Assembly (NCBI GenBank): GCA_903952205.1
Contig: CAJBEZ010000037.1
Coordinates: forward strand, 248,001-312,000
Length of the DNA stretch: 64,000 bases
Reading direction: 5' to 3'
DNA from: an uncultured Desulfomonile sp.
GTDB taxonomy: Bacteria; Desulfobacterota; Desulfomonilia; Desulfomonilales; Desulfomonilaceae
Part shown: positions 1 through 8,423 of the stretch, in pieces
How positions within the stretch are numbered: position 1 is the stretch's first letter
Layout: each line of letters opens with the position of its first letter
Position numbers and translations under genes: made by a program
The notes under the pieces: generated by a model
The model's input: the letters and a program-made list of their open reading frames with translations, nothing else
What the model was told of the DNA's origin: nothing
Database searches by the model: none

Positions 1-661
1 GGCCAAATCAACGACTCATGGAATCTTAGCTGCTCTCGAAGAGACTGGCTGGGTGTTGAGAGATCCGATTACCCGTAAATACACCTGCGGTTTCACGACC
101 AAGAAGATAGCGGAGAACGCAGTAGTGAGAATATCCCTGGTGGAATTAGCCAGGCCATATCTCGAAAAACTTAGCGATTGCCTGGAGGAAGATATTTTTT
201 TGGGAATGTGCGGCGGATCTCACCTCCTGATTCTTGACCAGGTTGAGTCCGCCAGGGACATCAAGATTACCGCAAGGCCTGGTACACGTCTGTCACTTTA
301 TGCTGGAGCGGCGGGGAAAATCTTTTTAGCCTATCATGACCCGGATGATCTAAAGGAAATTTTTAAAAAGAACCCGATTCCTCAATTTACACCCCATTCA
401 ATAACGGATCCTCACCAATACCTCTCACAACTTCAAGAGATTAGAGAAAAAGGTATTGCGTGGGACAGTGAAGAATATTTGCTGAATGTGAACTGCGTCG
501 CAGCTCCAATTTTTCATGGCAAGAAAAATCGAAAACGGATGGTCGCCGGTTTCTGGTTAGTTGGTCTCGATCTGTTAGTATCCCCGGAGAAGATGGAACG
601 AGCAAAATCCATGGCCCTTGAGACGAGTGAAACAATTTCGCGAATACTTAGCCTAAAATAA
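1..661 (+). CDS. IclR-family transcriptional regulator, 5'-truncated by window edge
   Basis: The frame is open from base 2, so about 219 residues are visible and the start lies outside the window. The first residues (KSTTHGILAALEETGWV) look like the recognition half of the IclR winged helix, followed by the wing (RDPITRKYTCG). The rest is the IclR effector-binding domain, with the family-like stretch GTRLSLYAGAAGKIFLAY. IclR proteins are dimeric DNA-binding regulators that often control aromatic or carboxylic-acid catabolism. It might act on the catabolic locus to the right, but mobB, proA and an unknown gene intervene, so this is only a possibility. It is convergent with mobB, with a 28-bp gap and no obvious terminator. 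Confidence 0.85.
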   Translation, partial: AKSTTHGILAALEETGWVLRDPITRKYTCGFTTKKIAENAVVRISLVELARPYLEKLSDCLEEDIFLGMCGGSHLLILDQVESARDIKITARPGTRLSLYAGAAGKIFLAYHDPDDLKEIFKKNPIPQFTPHSITDPHQYLSQLQEIREKGIAWDSEEYLLNVNCVAAPIFHGKKNRKRMVAGFWLVGLDLLVSPEKMERAKSMALETSETISRILSLK

Positions 662-689
662 ACTATTAAGAGACAATCCTCACTGGTTT

Positions 690-1196
690 TTAATCTAAGT
701 TTTTCCCCAGGAATTTTTGTTCTATGAAAGTGGCCAGGAGGCTTGGGTCGTCAAGGTCAAAGACCGGAATTCCATTTGGAGCTTCCGTAGGGTCACCAGC
801 TATAGCAATGAGGTTGTCGTCGCCGGTACACAGCATGTCTCTGCGAAGAGAGCTTCTAAATACCTCTATCTTTGGTAAATTTTCCCTTTTGTAACCTTCT
901 GTTAAAATGAGATCTACGTTACTGATAAACTTTTCCCGCAACTCGTCCAAGGTATGATCATGGTCTGAGTCCACTACCATAGCTATTTTGGATGGTGACG
1001 AGATAAGGGTGAGGACTGCCCCTGCCTGTTTGTGGCGCCAGGAGTCCTTGCCTTCCCTGTCTATTTCAAATGAATGGGCGTCGTGTTTTATGGAACCAAT
1101 CCTGTAGCCTCGAAGAGTCAGTTCACGAATCAGTTTTTCCAATAAAGTAGTCTTGCCGGAATCTGATTTACCGACAACTGAGATCATGGGGATCAT
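690..1196 (-). CDS. mobB: MobB, molybdopterin-guanine dinucleotide biosynthesis adaptor
   Basis: 168 residues, the usual MobB size. A P-loop is at the N-terminus (GKSDSGKTT, residues 9-17), followed by the family stretches SIKHDAHSFEIDREGKDSW and LILTEGYKR. MobB is a GTP-binding helper of MobA in attaching nucleotide to molybdopterin, in the cytoplasm. No mobA is in the window. The two Mo hydroxylase gene sets at 23.9-31.8 kb would be natural clients if they use a dinucleotide cofactor, but the gene is far from them and oppositely oriented, so the link is only functional inference. An alternative start is three codons in. Confidence 0.9.
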   Translation of the reverse strand: MIPMISVVGKSDSGKTTLLEKLIRELTLRGYRIGSIKHDAHSFEIDREGKDSWRHKQAGAVLTLISSPSKIAMVVDSDHDHTLDELREKFISNVDLILTEGYKRENLPKIEVFRSSLRRDMLCTGDDNLIAIAGDPTEAPNGIPVFDLDDPSLLATFIEQKFLGKNLD

Positions 1197-1381
1197 AAAA
1201 AGGCCCTTTCACAGTCCTGAATTAGCGTCACTGATTTTAAACCGGCGCAGAAATATGCCGTATATCGGTTGATAAATCAATAACTAGGTGATAGTCATAA
1301 CCTTCTAGAAAACGAATGGTCTTAATAATGGTATCATCGAAGATTAACCCGGATCAAGCGAGAATGTAGTTGGAGAAAGCC

Positions 1382-2638
1382 ATGTCCATTAAAGAAGAAG
1401 TTTTTCAGTTGGCTAAAATCACTCACGAGGCGGCGGCGGACTCGGCGAGAATTTCTATGTCCCTCAAAACTTCAATATTGAATGATGTAGCCGCAAAGAT
1501 AAAATCTCACAAAGAAAATTTGCAAAAAGAAAATCTGAAAGATGTTCAGTCAGCAAAAAGCGTAGGGTTGTCTGAAGCTATGATAGATCGACTAACACTT
1601 TCGGATAAAGTAATCGCTCAAACGGTCGAGGGTCTCCAGGAGATCGCCGCATTTCCTGATCCGGTAGGAGAAATTACAGGAATGTGGGTGAGACCCAACG
1701 GCATGAGAGTCGGAAAAATGAGGATTCCTTTAGGTGTTGTCGGTATTATCTATGAATCCAGACCCAACGTGACAGCAGATGCTGCGGCGCTTTGTCTCAA
1801 AGCCGGGAACGCCGTGATTCTTCGAGGGGGATCTGAGGCTTATAATTCCAATTTAGCCATTGTAAACATATTTAAGGAAACTTTGAAAGAATCAGGAGTA
1901 AACCCGAATGTCTTGAATTTAATGCCGACCACTGATCGGGAGGCCATCACGCATTTATTGAAGCTTGAAGATTTTATAGATCTTATAATACCCAGAGGTG
2001 GTGAAGAGCTTATAAGGTTCGTTTCTCAAAATTCCAGAATTCCTGTTATCAAGCATTATAAAGGTGTGTGCCACCTTTACGTGGACGAATTCGCCGATCA
2101 GGAGATGGCGGTCAAGATAGCCCTAAACGCCAAGGCGCAAAGGCCTGGGGTTTGTAACTCGCTCGAAACAATGCTCGTTCATGAAGCAATAGCTTCGGAA
2201 TTTCTTCCAAGAGTGTCTGCTGAATTTAATAAAGCCGGAGTAGAACTAAGAGGATGTCAAGCCGGCAAAGCCATCGTGGAATGGATGGTTCCTGCCACAG
2301 AAGAAGACTGGTTCGCTGAGTATCTTGATCTGATTCTTGCGGTAAAGATTGTAAAAGACATGGATGAAGCAATAACGCATATAGCGCGATATGGGTCATT
2401 ACACACAGAGGCCATTGTGACCAAAGACTACGCCGCATCCCAACGATTTCTTAGAGAAGTCAATTCATCCACGGTAATCGTTAACGCCTCTACACGAATG
2501 AGCGATGGCTATGTTTTTGGACTCGGAGCGGAGATAGGAATAAGTACGACCAAAATACACGCTTACGGTCCGATGGGGGTCAAGGATTTGACGACGACCA
2601 AATTCATAGTTCTAGGGGACGGTCAAATAAGAGAATGA
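1382..2638 (+). CDS. proA: Gamma-glutamyl phosphate reductase (glutamate-5-semialdehyde dehydrogenase)
   Basis: Second step of proline synthesis: NADPH-dependent reduction of gamma-glutamyl phosphate to glutamate-5-semialdehyde. The 418-residue length is normal. The catalytic cysteine lies in RPGVCNSLET (Cys258); other family landmarks are GVVGIIYESRPNVTADA and the C-terminal FGLGAEIGISTTK. I chose ATG 1382 because GGAG lies 7 nt upstream; a TTG four codons earlier is also in frame but has no ribosome site. proB, the usual partner, is not in the window. Confidence 0.95.
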   Translation: MSIKEEVFQLAKITHEAAADSARISMSLKTSILNDVAAKIKSHKENLQKENLKDVQSAKSVGLSEAMIDRLTLSDKVIAQTVEGLQEIAAFPDPVGEITGMWVRPNGMRVGKMRIPLGVVGIIYESRPNVTADAAALCLKAGNAVILRGGSEAYNSNLAIVNIFKETLKESGVNPNVLNLMPTTDREAITHLLKLEDFIDLIIPRGGEELIRFVSQNSRIPVIKHYKGVCHLYVDEFADQEMAVKIALNAKAQRPGVCNSLETMLVHEAIASEFLPRVSAEFNKAGVELRGCQAGKAIVEWMVPATEEDWFAEYLDLILAVKIVKDMDEAITHIARYGSLHTEAIVTKDYAASQRFLREVNSSTVIVNASTRMSDGYVFGLGAEIGISTTKIHAYGPMGVKDLTTTKFIVLGDGQIRE

Positions 2639-2702
2639 TGTCTCAAAGTTGTTGTTAATGACAGATATGTGGCTATCAGTCTAATAAAATTGGGGTATTT
2701 AA

Positions 2703-3218
2703 TTGACAGAAATTCGAAACACCATTGATTTGATGATGGAACGAACCAGTGGAATGCGACTATCCGAGGAGGAAAAGCATCGCATCAAACGAGAAGAATT
2801 GGAAAAAAAAGCTCGTGGTTATGCCCTAAAATTGATCGACCCAAATGGACTGAATCAGTCGACCCTTTCGATTCTTGACCAGGATTCGCCCGAAGAAAGA
2901 TCAATTCTGGAACCTCTCGTGTGGAAAAATATTGTACAAGGAATCTCCAGTGAAGATGACATCAGGGTTGTTTTTGACAGATTCGATGATTGGCCCTTTT
3001 TCAATTCCAAAAGAAACAAAATAGAGAAACTACGTACAAAATTTAAAGATCAGGGTAAAAACAAGAACAAAGACAAAAAGAGTTTACTGGACCGTGAAAA
3101 AAGAAAGCTGGCGGACGCCGGAATATCCGGGTCCGCCGTTGTACCGAAGTTTTTAAAAAATATGGAAAGCGCAGCAATGGCGGAATTGATCGAAGAATTC
3201 AAGAAGACTCTCTTGTGA
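2703..3218 (+). CDS. Conserved-looking protein of unknown function, charged and helical
   Basis: 171 residues, not recognised. The apparent start is TTG with GGGG about 7 nt upstream. The protein is rich in Lys, Glu and Arg and predicted helical, with a very basic Lys/Asn run around residues 115-135 and no signal peptide or membrane segment. It follows proA in the same direction by 64 bp and is convergent with the binding-protein gene of the Liv-type transporter (8-bp gap). Codon use resembles the neighbours, so it is probably a real cytoplasmic protein. No function can be assigned. Confidence 0.6.
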   Translation: MTEIRNTIDLMMERTSGMRLSEEEKHRIKREELEKKARGYALKLIDPNGLNQSTLSILDQDSPEERSILEPLVWKNIVQGISSEDDIRVVFDRFDDWPFFNSKRNKIEKLRTKFKDQGKNKNKDKKSLLDREKRKLADAGISGSAVVPKFLKNMESAAMAELIEEFKKTLL

Positions 3219-3226
3219 AAACCAGT

Positions 3227-4390
3227 TTATTGCAGTAATTCCCATTTACCGTCTTTTACGCGTACCATTATCATCGAATCCGTGCCGAGTCCATTGTGGT
3301 CCTCTGGAGTCAGGTTGTAGATTCCACTTATTCCAACATAACCTTTTGTCTGTTCAATGGCGTCACGAAGTTTTTCAGGTTCAACGCCTGATTTCTTCAT
3401 GGCGTCGGCCACAACGTAAATGGCGTCCCACGCGTATCCAGAATGAGTATTAATTGGGAATTCTTTGTTAATTTTTTGGACATCATTATACAGATGAACA
3501 AAATCTTTAATCACCTTTTTTTGCGGATCACTGTCCGGCAACTGTTCCCATGCCATCAACTTTGTTGAAGGCATAACGCTGCCTTCAGCAGAGGCGCCTG
3601 CCAACTCCACATAATTGGGATCAGGTATGCCGTGACACTGAAACAGAGGTTCTTTGAGGCCCAGTTGCTTGACGTTCTTGGCCACAATGGCAGCGGCCGG
3701 ACCAATTGTCCAGCACACTATTGCATCGGGATTTGCAGATGACAGTTTGGACAACTGGGCGGTCATGTCGGTGTCTTTAGGATTGAAGGATTCATTGGCC
3801 ACTATAGTCAATCCGTATTTTGGAGCAAATTTTTCCAGCCAGCCTTTCCCATCCTTACCAAAACCGTCGGCAGCCGTCATTAGCGCTACTTTCTTGAGAT
3901 TCGCTTTCTGTAGATGGTCGTAAAGTTTTTCTACCGCTACGGAACTTCTCTGAGGTGATTTAAAGACCCATTTGTAAGTTCCAAGCGGTCCGCCACCCAT
4001 TATTACAGGGTCTCCTCCAACCGTCATGAAGGTTGGGACCCCAGCGTCTTCCACAAGTTTTTTAACGGCCATTCCCAGGTCGGTCCGGTCCGGTCCGATT
4101 ATTGCCGCAACCTTATCTACGTTAATAAATTTTTTTACAACCATAATGGCTTTGGTAGGGTCAGACTCGGTATCACCAAGTACCAGTTCTATGGGGCGAC
4201 CATTTATACCCCCTTCTTTGTTGATTTTTTCGACCACCATCTGTGTAACAAGTTTGGTCGGTGTTCCAATAGCCGCCGCTGGACCGGACAATGAGAATAT
4301 TGCCCCTATTTTTATCGGATCCACTGCATGCGCATTCCCAAGAAAAAGGATACAAATTAATATCCCCACCAAAACTTCGATCTTTTTCAT
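3227..4390 (-). CDS. Branched-chain-amino-acid-type ABC transporter substrate-binding protein
   Basis: 387 residues, Peripla_BP_6/LivK family. The signal peptide is at residues 1-22 (basic start, hydrophobic core, A-H-A cleavage region), and the mature start IKIGAIFSLSGPAAAIG is typical of the family. It binds a small ligand in the periplasm and delivers it to the LivHMGF membrane complex encoded upstream. Members of this family also carry aromatic acids and other carboxylates, so the ligand need not be an amino acid. Last gene of a leftward operon, separated from livF by 151 bp that contains a possible hairpin. A good Shine-Dalgarno (AGGAGG) precedes the ATG. Confidence 0.93.
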   Translation of the reverse strand: MKKIEVLVGILICILFLGNAHAVDPIKIGAIFSLSGPAAAIGTPTKLVTQMVVEKINKEGGINGRPIELVLGDTESDPTKAIMVVKKFINVDKVAAIIGPDRTDLGMAVKKLVEDAGVPTFMTVGGDPVIMGGGPLGTYKWVFKSPQRSSVAVEKLYDHLQKANLKKVALMTAADGFGKDGKGWLEKFAPKYGLTIVANESFNPKDTDMTAQLSKLSSANPDAIVCWTIGPAAAIVAKNVKQLGLKEPLFQCHGIPDPNYVELAGASAEGSVMPSTKLMAWEQLPDSDPQKKVIKDFVHLYNDVQKINKEFPINTHSGYAWDAIYVVADAMKKSGVEPEKLRDAIEQTKGYVGISGIYNLTPEDHNGLGTDSMIMVRVKDGKWELLQ

Positions 4391-4461
4391 GAACCCTCCT
4401 TTTTTAAAGTTAGAGTATCGGCCTTAAACCAAAGCCGAGGAGAAAAGAGTGAAATTTGGTT

Positions 4462-4508
4462 GAGGACAAATCCCTGTGAATCAAGGTTCACCCAGGCTTC
4501 TTGTCCTC
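4462..4508. repeat. Nested inverted repeat between livF and the binding-protein gene
   Basis: GAGGACAA (4462-4469) is the exact reverse complement of TTGTCCTC (4501-4508), and inside it GTGAA (4476-4480) pairs with TTCAC (4487-4491). In the leftward transcript this could fold as a branched stem in the only long gap of the operon. No T-run follows directly, so it looks more like an mRNA processing or stability element, or an imperfect attenuator, than a strong terminator. Confidence 0.4.
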
Positions 4509-4541
4509 CGCGCTTACCTGTTGGATTTATCAAAATCTCTT

Positions 4542-5282
4542 TTAACACGAAGAGTTGGGGGCTTCTAGATCTTTTCCCAAGTAAGCTCTTCGGACCCTAG
4601 CGTCTTTCATGAAAACTTTTGACGGTCCGCTAAACGTAACACTTCCCGTTTCAAGAAGGTAGGCCCGGTCAGAAAGATCCAAAGCCGCTATGGCGTTCTG
4701 TTCTACCAAGAGTATGGTCCTGCCTTCATTTCTCATCTCCTTTATAATGCCGAAAACCTCTTCAACAATTATTGGAGCTAAACCCAAAGACGGTTCATCC
4801 AGCATCAACAATTTTGGATCAGACATCAGTCCACGCGCAATAGCCACCATCTGCTGTTCACCGCCTGACAATGTCCCTGCCAGTTGTCTGCGTCTCGATT
4901 TCAAAACAGGGAATTTGCGTAACATATGTTCTAGTCTTTTGCTTAAACTTTCTCCTCGATTTTGCTCAGACCAAAGATAAGCACCCATTTCGAGGTTTTC
5001 TTGAACAGTCATGGATCCAAACAATTGGCGGTTTTCGGGACACTGAACGAGTCCATGTTTTACAAGCTTGTGAGCCGGAGCGCCGGAAATGTCCGCCCCT
5101 CCGAATGATATACGCCCTACCATATCGGTATGTAACCCCGAAATACAGTTGAGCAAAGTCGTTTTACCAGCTCCGTTGGCCCCGATAAGCGCGATAATTT
5201 CACCTGGGCCTACTTCCAATGAAACGCCCTTCAGGGCTTCATTGCCCCTGTAATAGGCGTGAACGTTTTCCACCTCCAACAT
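4542..5282 (-). CDS. livF: ABC transporter ATPase, LivF type
   Basis: 246 residues, with Walker A GANGAGKTT (about residues 34-42), signature LSGGEQQMVAIARGL and Walker B LLMLDEPSLGLAP. LivF is one of two cytoplasmic ATPases powering the branched-chain-type importer. The gene abuts the LivM-LivG fusion gene (stop of the upstream gene next to this ATG), so the two are translated as a unit. Substrate is undefined, as for the binding protein. Confidence 0.93.
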   Translation of the reverse strand: MLEVENVHAYYRGNEALKGVSLEVGPGEIIALIGANGAGKTTLLNCISGLHTDMVGRISFGGADISGAPAHKLVKHGLVQCPENRQLFGSMTVQENLEMGAYLWSEQNRGESLSKRLEHMLRKFPVLKSRRRQLAGTLSGGEQQMVAIARGLMSDPKLLMLDEPSLGLAPIIVEEVFGIIKEMRNEGRTILLVEQNAIAALDLSDRAYLLETGSVTFSGPSKVFMKDARVRRAYLGKDLEAPNSSC

Positions 5283-7115
5283 TTACAGAGAGCCTCCAAG
5301 ATATGCGGACAAAACCAACTCGTTTTTTTGAATCTGAATTGGTGTCCCTTCTGCTATCATCGTTCCATAGTTTAATACGACGACCTTGTCTGAAATGCTC
5401 ATGACAACATTAATATCATGTTCCACAAGTAGCACGGTAGTCCCTCTGGAACGGATTTTCATTATGAGTCCCGCTATCGTGATGGATTCAGCCCTGTTCA
5501 ACCCTGCGACAGGCTCATCAAGTAATATGAGTTCAGGTTCAGACACAATGGCTCGGGCCATTTCCAATCGCTTTTGCTCACCAAAAGATAGTTGGCAGGC
5601 GGGCAAATCGGCTTCCTTTTCTAATCCGAAAAAAGACAAGGCCTCCAGTGCCTTTTCACGAATCAGTTTCTCCTCTTTCCAGTAGGATGGAGGATGTAGC
5701 ATCGAAACGAAAAATTCATTGTGGGATATGGCGTGCGCTCCGACCATAACATTTTCCAGGACTGTTATGTTATCGAATATCTGAAGATTTTGAAAAGTTC
5801 TCGCCATACCCATTGCAGCTATCTGATATGGATACAGTCCGTTGATCCTATTGTTTCGAAAAATAATCGTGCCTAGGTTAGGTTTGTAAACTCCATAAAT
5901 TAGATTAATCGTTGTAGTTTTGCCCGCGCCGTTTGGACCTATCAAAGAGGTTATGGAGCCCTTTTGAACGTCAAACGTCAATGATGAAGCAGCTGCAATC
6001 CCTCCGAAGCTTTTAGAAATATTGTTTATTCCCAGAATAATATCATTTGACGCTTCAAGCCTTTTAGAAGAGCATGAGTCAGCAAGAGGGATTCCGGCAA
6101 CGCCATTAAAGCCAGGCTCATCTAAAAAATCATCAAGTCTTTTCTTATTCCTTTGCCCTTTCTCTTTTAGGTAAAAGTCCAATTTCTGCAAAATTCCTGG
6201 AATGAACCCTTCCGGGGTAAAAATGAGAATTACGACCAAGATGAAGCCGTAAAATATATCCTTATATTCATCGAGAGAACTTAAAAGATGAGGCAAAGAG
6301 GTTAGAAAAGCTGAGCCGAAGAGCCCTCCCCATATACTACCCATGCCACCCACTATTACCATTGTCACCAGTTCCACGGAAAAGAAAATATCGAAAGTCT
6401 TTGGACTTACAAACGACAAATAATGGGCGTAAAGACTTCCAGCTACGGAAGCGAATACAGCGCTGAGCACAAACATTTTTACTTTATACTTGCTGGCCGG
6501 AACCCCCATACAATTAGCCGCCGATTCTCCAGAATGAAGAGCTCTTAGCCCTCTTCCAACTCGAGACATAGAAAGGTTCAGCCCGAGGACAATTCCTATG
6601 AAAGCCATTGACCAGATCAAGCAGTACATCTTTATATCCGAATCAAAAACCCAGCTTCCAATGGCCAAAGGAGGAACCCCGGGGAAACCCGAAGGACCGC
6701 CCGTAACCGAATCGCACTGAACTATAATTATGTTTGCTATCAGATTAAACCCGAGAGTCGCCATGACCAAATAATGGCCATGAAGCTTAAGCGTTGGGGT
6801 TCCGATGATGAATGCTATGCTGCTGGTAACCAGGGCTGCGAGAACAAGGGCCAGCCATGGATTGAAACCGTAGGTCACGGTAAGAATTGCTGAAGTATAC
6901 GCTCCAATGCCGTAGAACGCAGCGTGCCCAAGTGAAACTTGTCCGGCATAACCAATCAACAGGGTTAGCCCCACCACAATTATCGTGTTGATACCAATGA
7001 TATTGGCAACATTTAGATAGTACGGGTTAGATAACGCTAGGGGAAAGAGAACAATAAAAACAGCTAGAATAGCCAAGCCGAGAAGTGATTTTACACCGGA
7101 TAGCCCGATCCGCAT
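5283..7115 (-). CDS. Fused ABC permease and ATPase (LivM-LivG)
   Basis: A single 610-residue ORF. Residues 1 to about 320 are a LivM-type permease with several hydrophobic spans and the family motif GYAGQVSLGHAAFYGIGAYT. A polar linker follows, then from about residue 355 a complete LivG ATPase with Walker A GPNGAGKTT, signature LSFGEQKRLEMARAI and Walker B LILLDEPVAGLN. The fusion tethers one ATPase to its membrane partner; such LivM-LivG fusions occur in several bacterial groups. It lies between livH and livF with no spacing on either side, so the operon encodes one complete importer. Confidence 0.93.
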   Translation of the reverse strand: MRIGLSGVKSLLGLAILAVFIVLFPLALSNPYYLNVANIIGINTIIVVGLTLLIGYAGQVSLGHAAFYGIGAYTSAILTVTYGFNPWLALVLAALVTSSIAFIIGTPTLKLHGHYLVMATLGFNLIANIIIVQCDSVTGGPSGFPGVPPLAIGSWVFDSDIKMYCLIWSMAFIGIVLGLNLSMSRVGRGLRALHSGESAANCMGVPASKYKVKMFVLSAVFASVAGSLYAHYLSFVSPKTFDIFFSVELVTMVIVGGMGSIWGGLFGSAFLTSLPHLLSSLDEYKDIFYGFILVVILIFTPEGFIPGILQKLDFYLKEKGQRNKKRLDDFLDEPGFNGVAGIPLADSCSSKRLEASNDIILGINNISKSFGGIAAASSLTFDVQKGSITSLIGPNGAGKTTTINLIYGVYKPNLGTIIFRNNRINGLYPYQIAAMGMARTFQNLQIFDNITVLENVMVGAHAISHNEFFVSMLHPPSYWKEEKLIREKALEALSFFGLEKEADLPACQLSFGEQKRLEMARAIVSEPELILLDEPVAGLNRAESITIAGLIMKIRSRGTTVLLVEHDINVVMSISDKVVVLNYGTMIAEGTPIQIQKNELVLSAYLGGSL

Positions 7116-8006
7116 CTAAAGTCGCTCCGTATCGCCACGGCCCAGTAGCCCGCTTGGTTTAATAAAAAGAACCAGCAGTAAGATACCGAATGCAATGACA
7201 TCCTTGTAGGTTGACGAAATGACGCCTGCCCCGACTGATTCCAACACGCCCAAGAGGAGTCCCCCAAGGACGGCCCCGAGACTATTCCCGTAACCGCCCA
7301 AGACCGCAGCGGCAAAACCCTTCAATCCCAACATAACGCCGATGTCAAATGAAAGGGTTGTTATAGGAACGATAATTATTCCTGCAATAGCTCCCAGCGC
7401 CCCACTTAACGCAAATGAAAGCAACACCATGGAATTGACATTGACCCCCATTAGTGACGCAGCCCTAGGGTTGCATGCGGTGGCCCTCATGGCTTTTCCC
7501 AGCCTGGTTCGACTGAAAAAGAAATGAAGACCTATTACCGAAATTAAAGTTATGCCAAAAATCCAAAGATTTTGTGGCATCAATGTGGCTCCGGCAAAGT
7601 TTATCGGTGTCTCTCCCGAAAAAGGGGGCAACCCCATCTGATTCTTTCCCCACAAGATCTTGAATACACCCCTCATGAAAATGGAAGCGCCGATGGTAAT
7701 AAATACAAGAATTACTATGCTACGCGATCTTGCCGGGCGAATGGCAACGCGTTCCAATAGAGCCCCGACGATCGTAACAGCTATGACAGATATTGGAAAT
7801 GCTATGATTAACGGAACCTTAAGACCCATTAGCAGCGTGAAAATGACGAGTCCCCCCAGAGATATGAAATCTCCCTGAGCAAAGTTTACTATGCCTGTCG
7901 CGTTATGAATAACGCAAAATCCCAAGGCGATTAACGCATAAATACTTCCGGTTGTTAAGCCGGCAACAATAAATTGAGCCAGGTGGTCCAACATTGGCCT
8001 CACCAA
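7116..8006 (-). CDS. livH: ABC transporter permease, LivH type
   Basis: 296 residues, hydrophobic throughout. The opening GLTTGSIYALIALGFCVI and the stretch GIVNFAQGDF are characteristic of LivH. It pairs with the LivM half of the adjacent fusion to form the inner-membrane channel. First gene of the leftward transporter operon; its promoter probably lies near 8172-8194, overlapping a palindromic operator, which implies a leader of about 160 nt. Confidence 0.93.
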   Translation of the reverse strand: MVRPMLDHLAQFIVAGLTTGSIYALIALGFCVIHNATGIVNFAQGDFISLGGLVIFTLLMGLKVPLIIAFPISVIAVTIVGALLERVAIRPARSRSIVILVFITIGASIFMRGVFKILWGKNQMGLPPFSGETPINFAGATLMPQNLWIFGITLISVIGLHFFFSRTRLGKAMRATACNPRAASLMGVNVNSMVLLSFALSGALGAIAGIIIVPITTLSFDIGVMLGLKGFAAAVLGGYGNSLGAVLGGLLLGVLESVGAGVISSTYKDVIAFGILLLVLFIKPSGLLGRGDTERL

Positions 8007-8423
8007 TTTCTAGCAAAAGGCGTAAATCAACAGTCAGCTAATGTTTGAAATCCTAAATTCTAACCGGAATAACTATCGTGATGCTTGTCATTGCTTCAAG
8101 CGCTATATCAAACAGCGGGATGAGAAAATTCTTGCCAGTGTCATATTTCTGGTGTCTTTGATGATGTATACAGTATACTGATCTCGGTCGTCAATTCATA
8201 ATGCGTTGATATCAACCATACTTGGCATAACTTGCTTTTCGCCATTTATTATAGATGACCCTAACGCGCTCCGCAGCTTCCTAACCGAAAAAGTGGACGG
8301 AGAATTCATCAATCCAGGATTGGGAAAAATGACGAAAAAACATCTAACGATAAATCACAGGTCCGACAATCCACACAATGTGGTGGGAGCGGAACGATTC
8401 TAGAATATAAAGGAGTAAGTCAC
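8007..8423. other. Divergent intergenic region between transporter and oxidoreductase genes
   Basis: 417 bp separate the leftward livH and the rightward oxidoreductase gene. Besides the palindrome and leftward promoter listed separately, a rightward promoter candidate is TTGGCA (8222-8227) with TATTAT (8247-8252), at a long 19-bp spacing. A 65-codon frame at 8206-8403 has no good ribosome site or recognisable product, and I do not consider it a gene. AGGAG (8411-8415) precedes the ATG at 8424. Confidence 0.6.
8166..8194 (-). promoter_or_regulatory. Palindromic operator and candidate leftward promoter of the transporter operon
   Basis: GTATAC-A-GTATAC at 8166-8178 is a 13-bp palindrome. On the minus strand TTGACG (8194-8189) and TATACA (8170-8165) form a -35/-10 pair with an 18-bp spacer, so the palindrome would cover the -10 of the livH promoter. 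The exact reverse complement of the 13-mer occurs at 11082-11094. GntR/FCD regulators often bind short palindromes containing GTATAC, and such a regulator is encoded at 15763-16470. Regulation of the divergent 8424 gene from the same site is possible. Confidence 0.6.
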
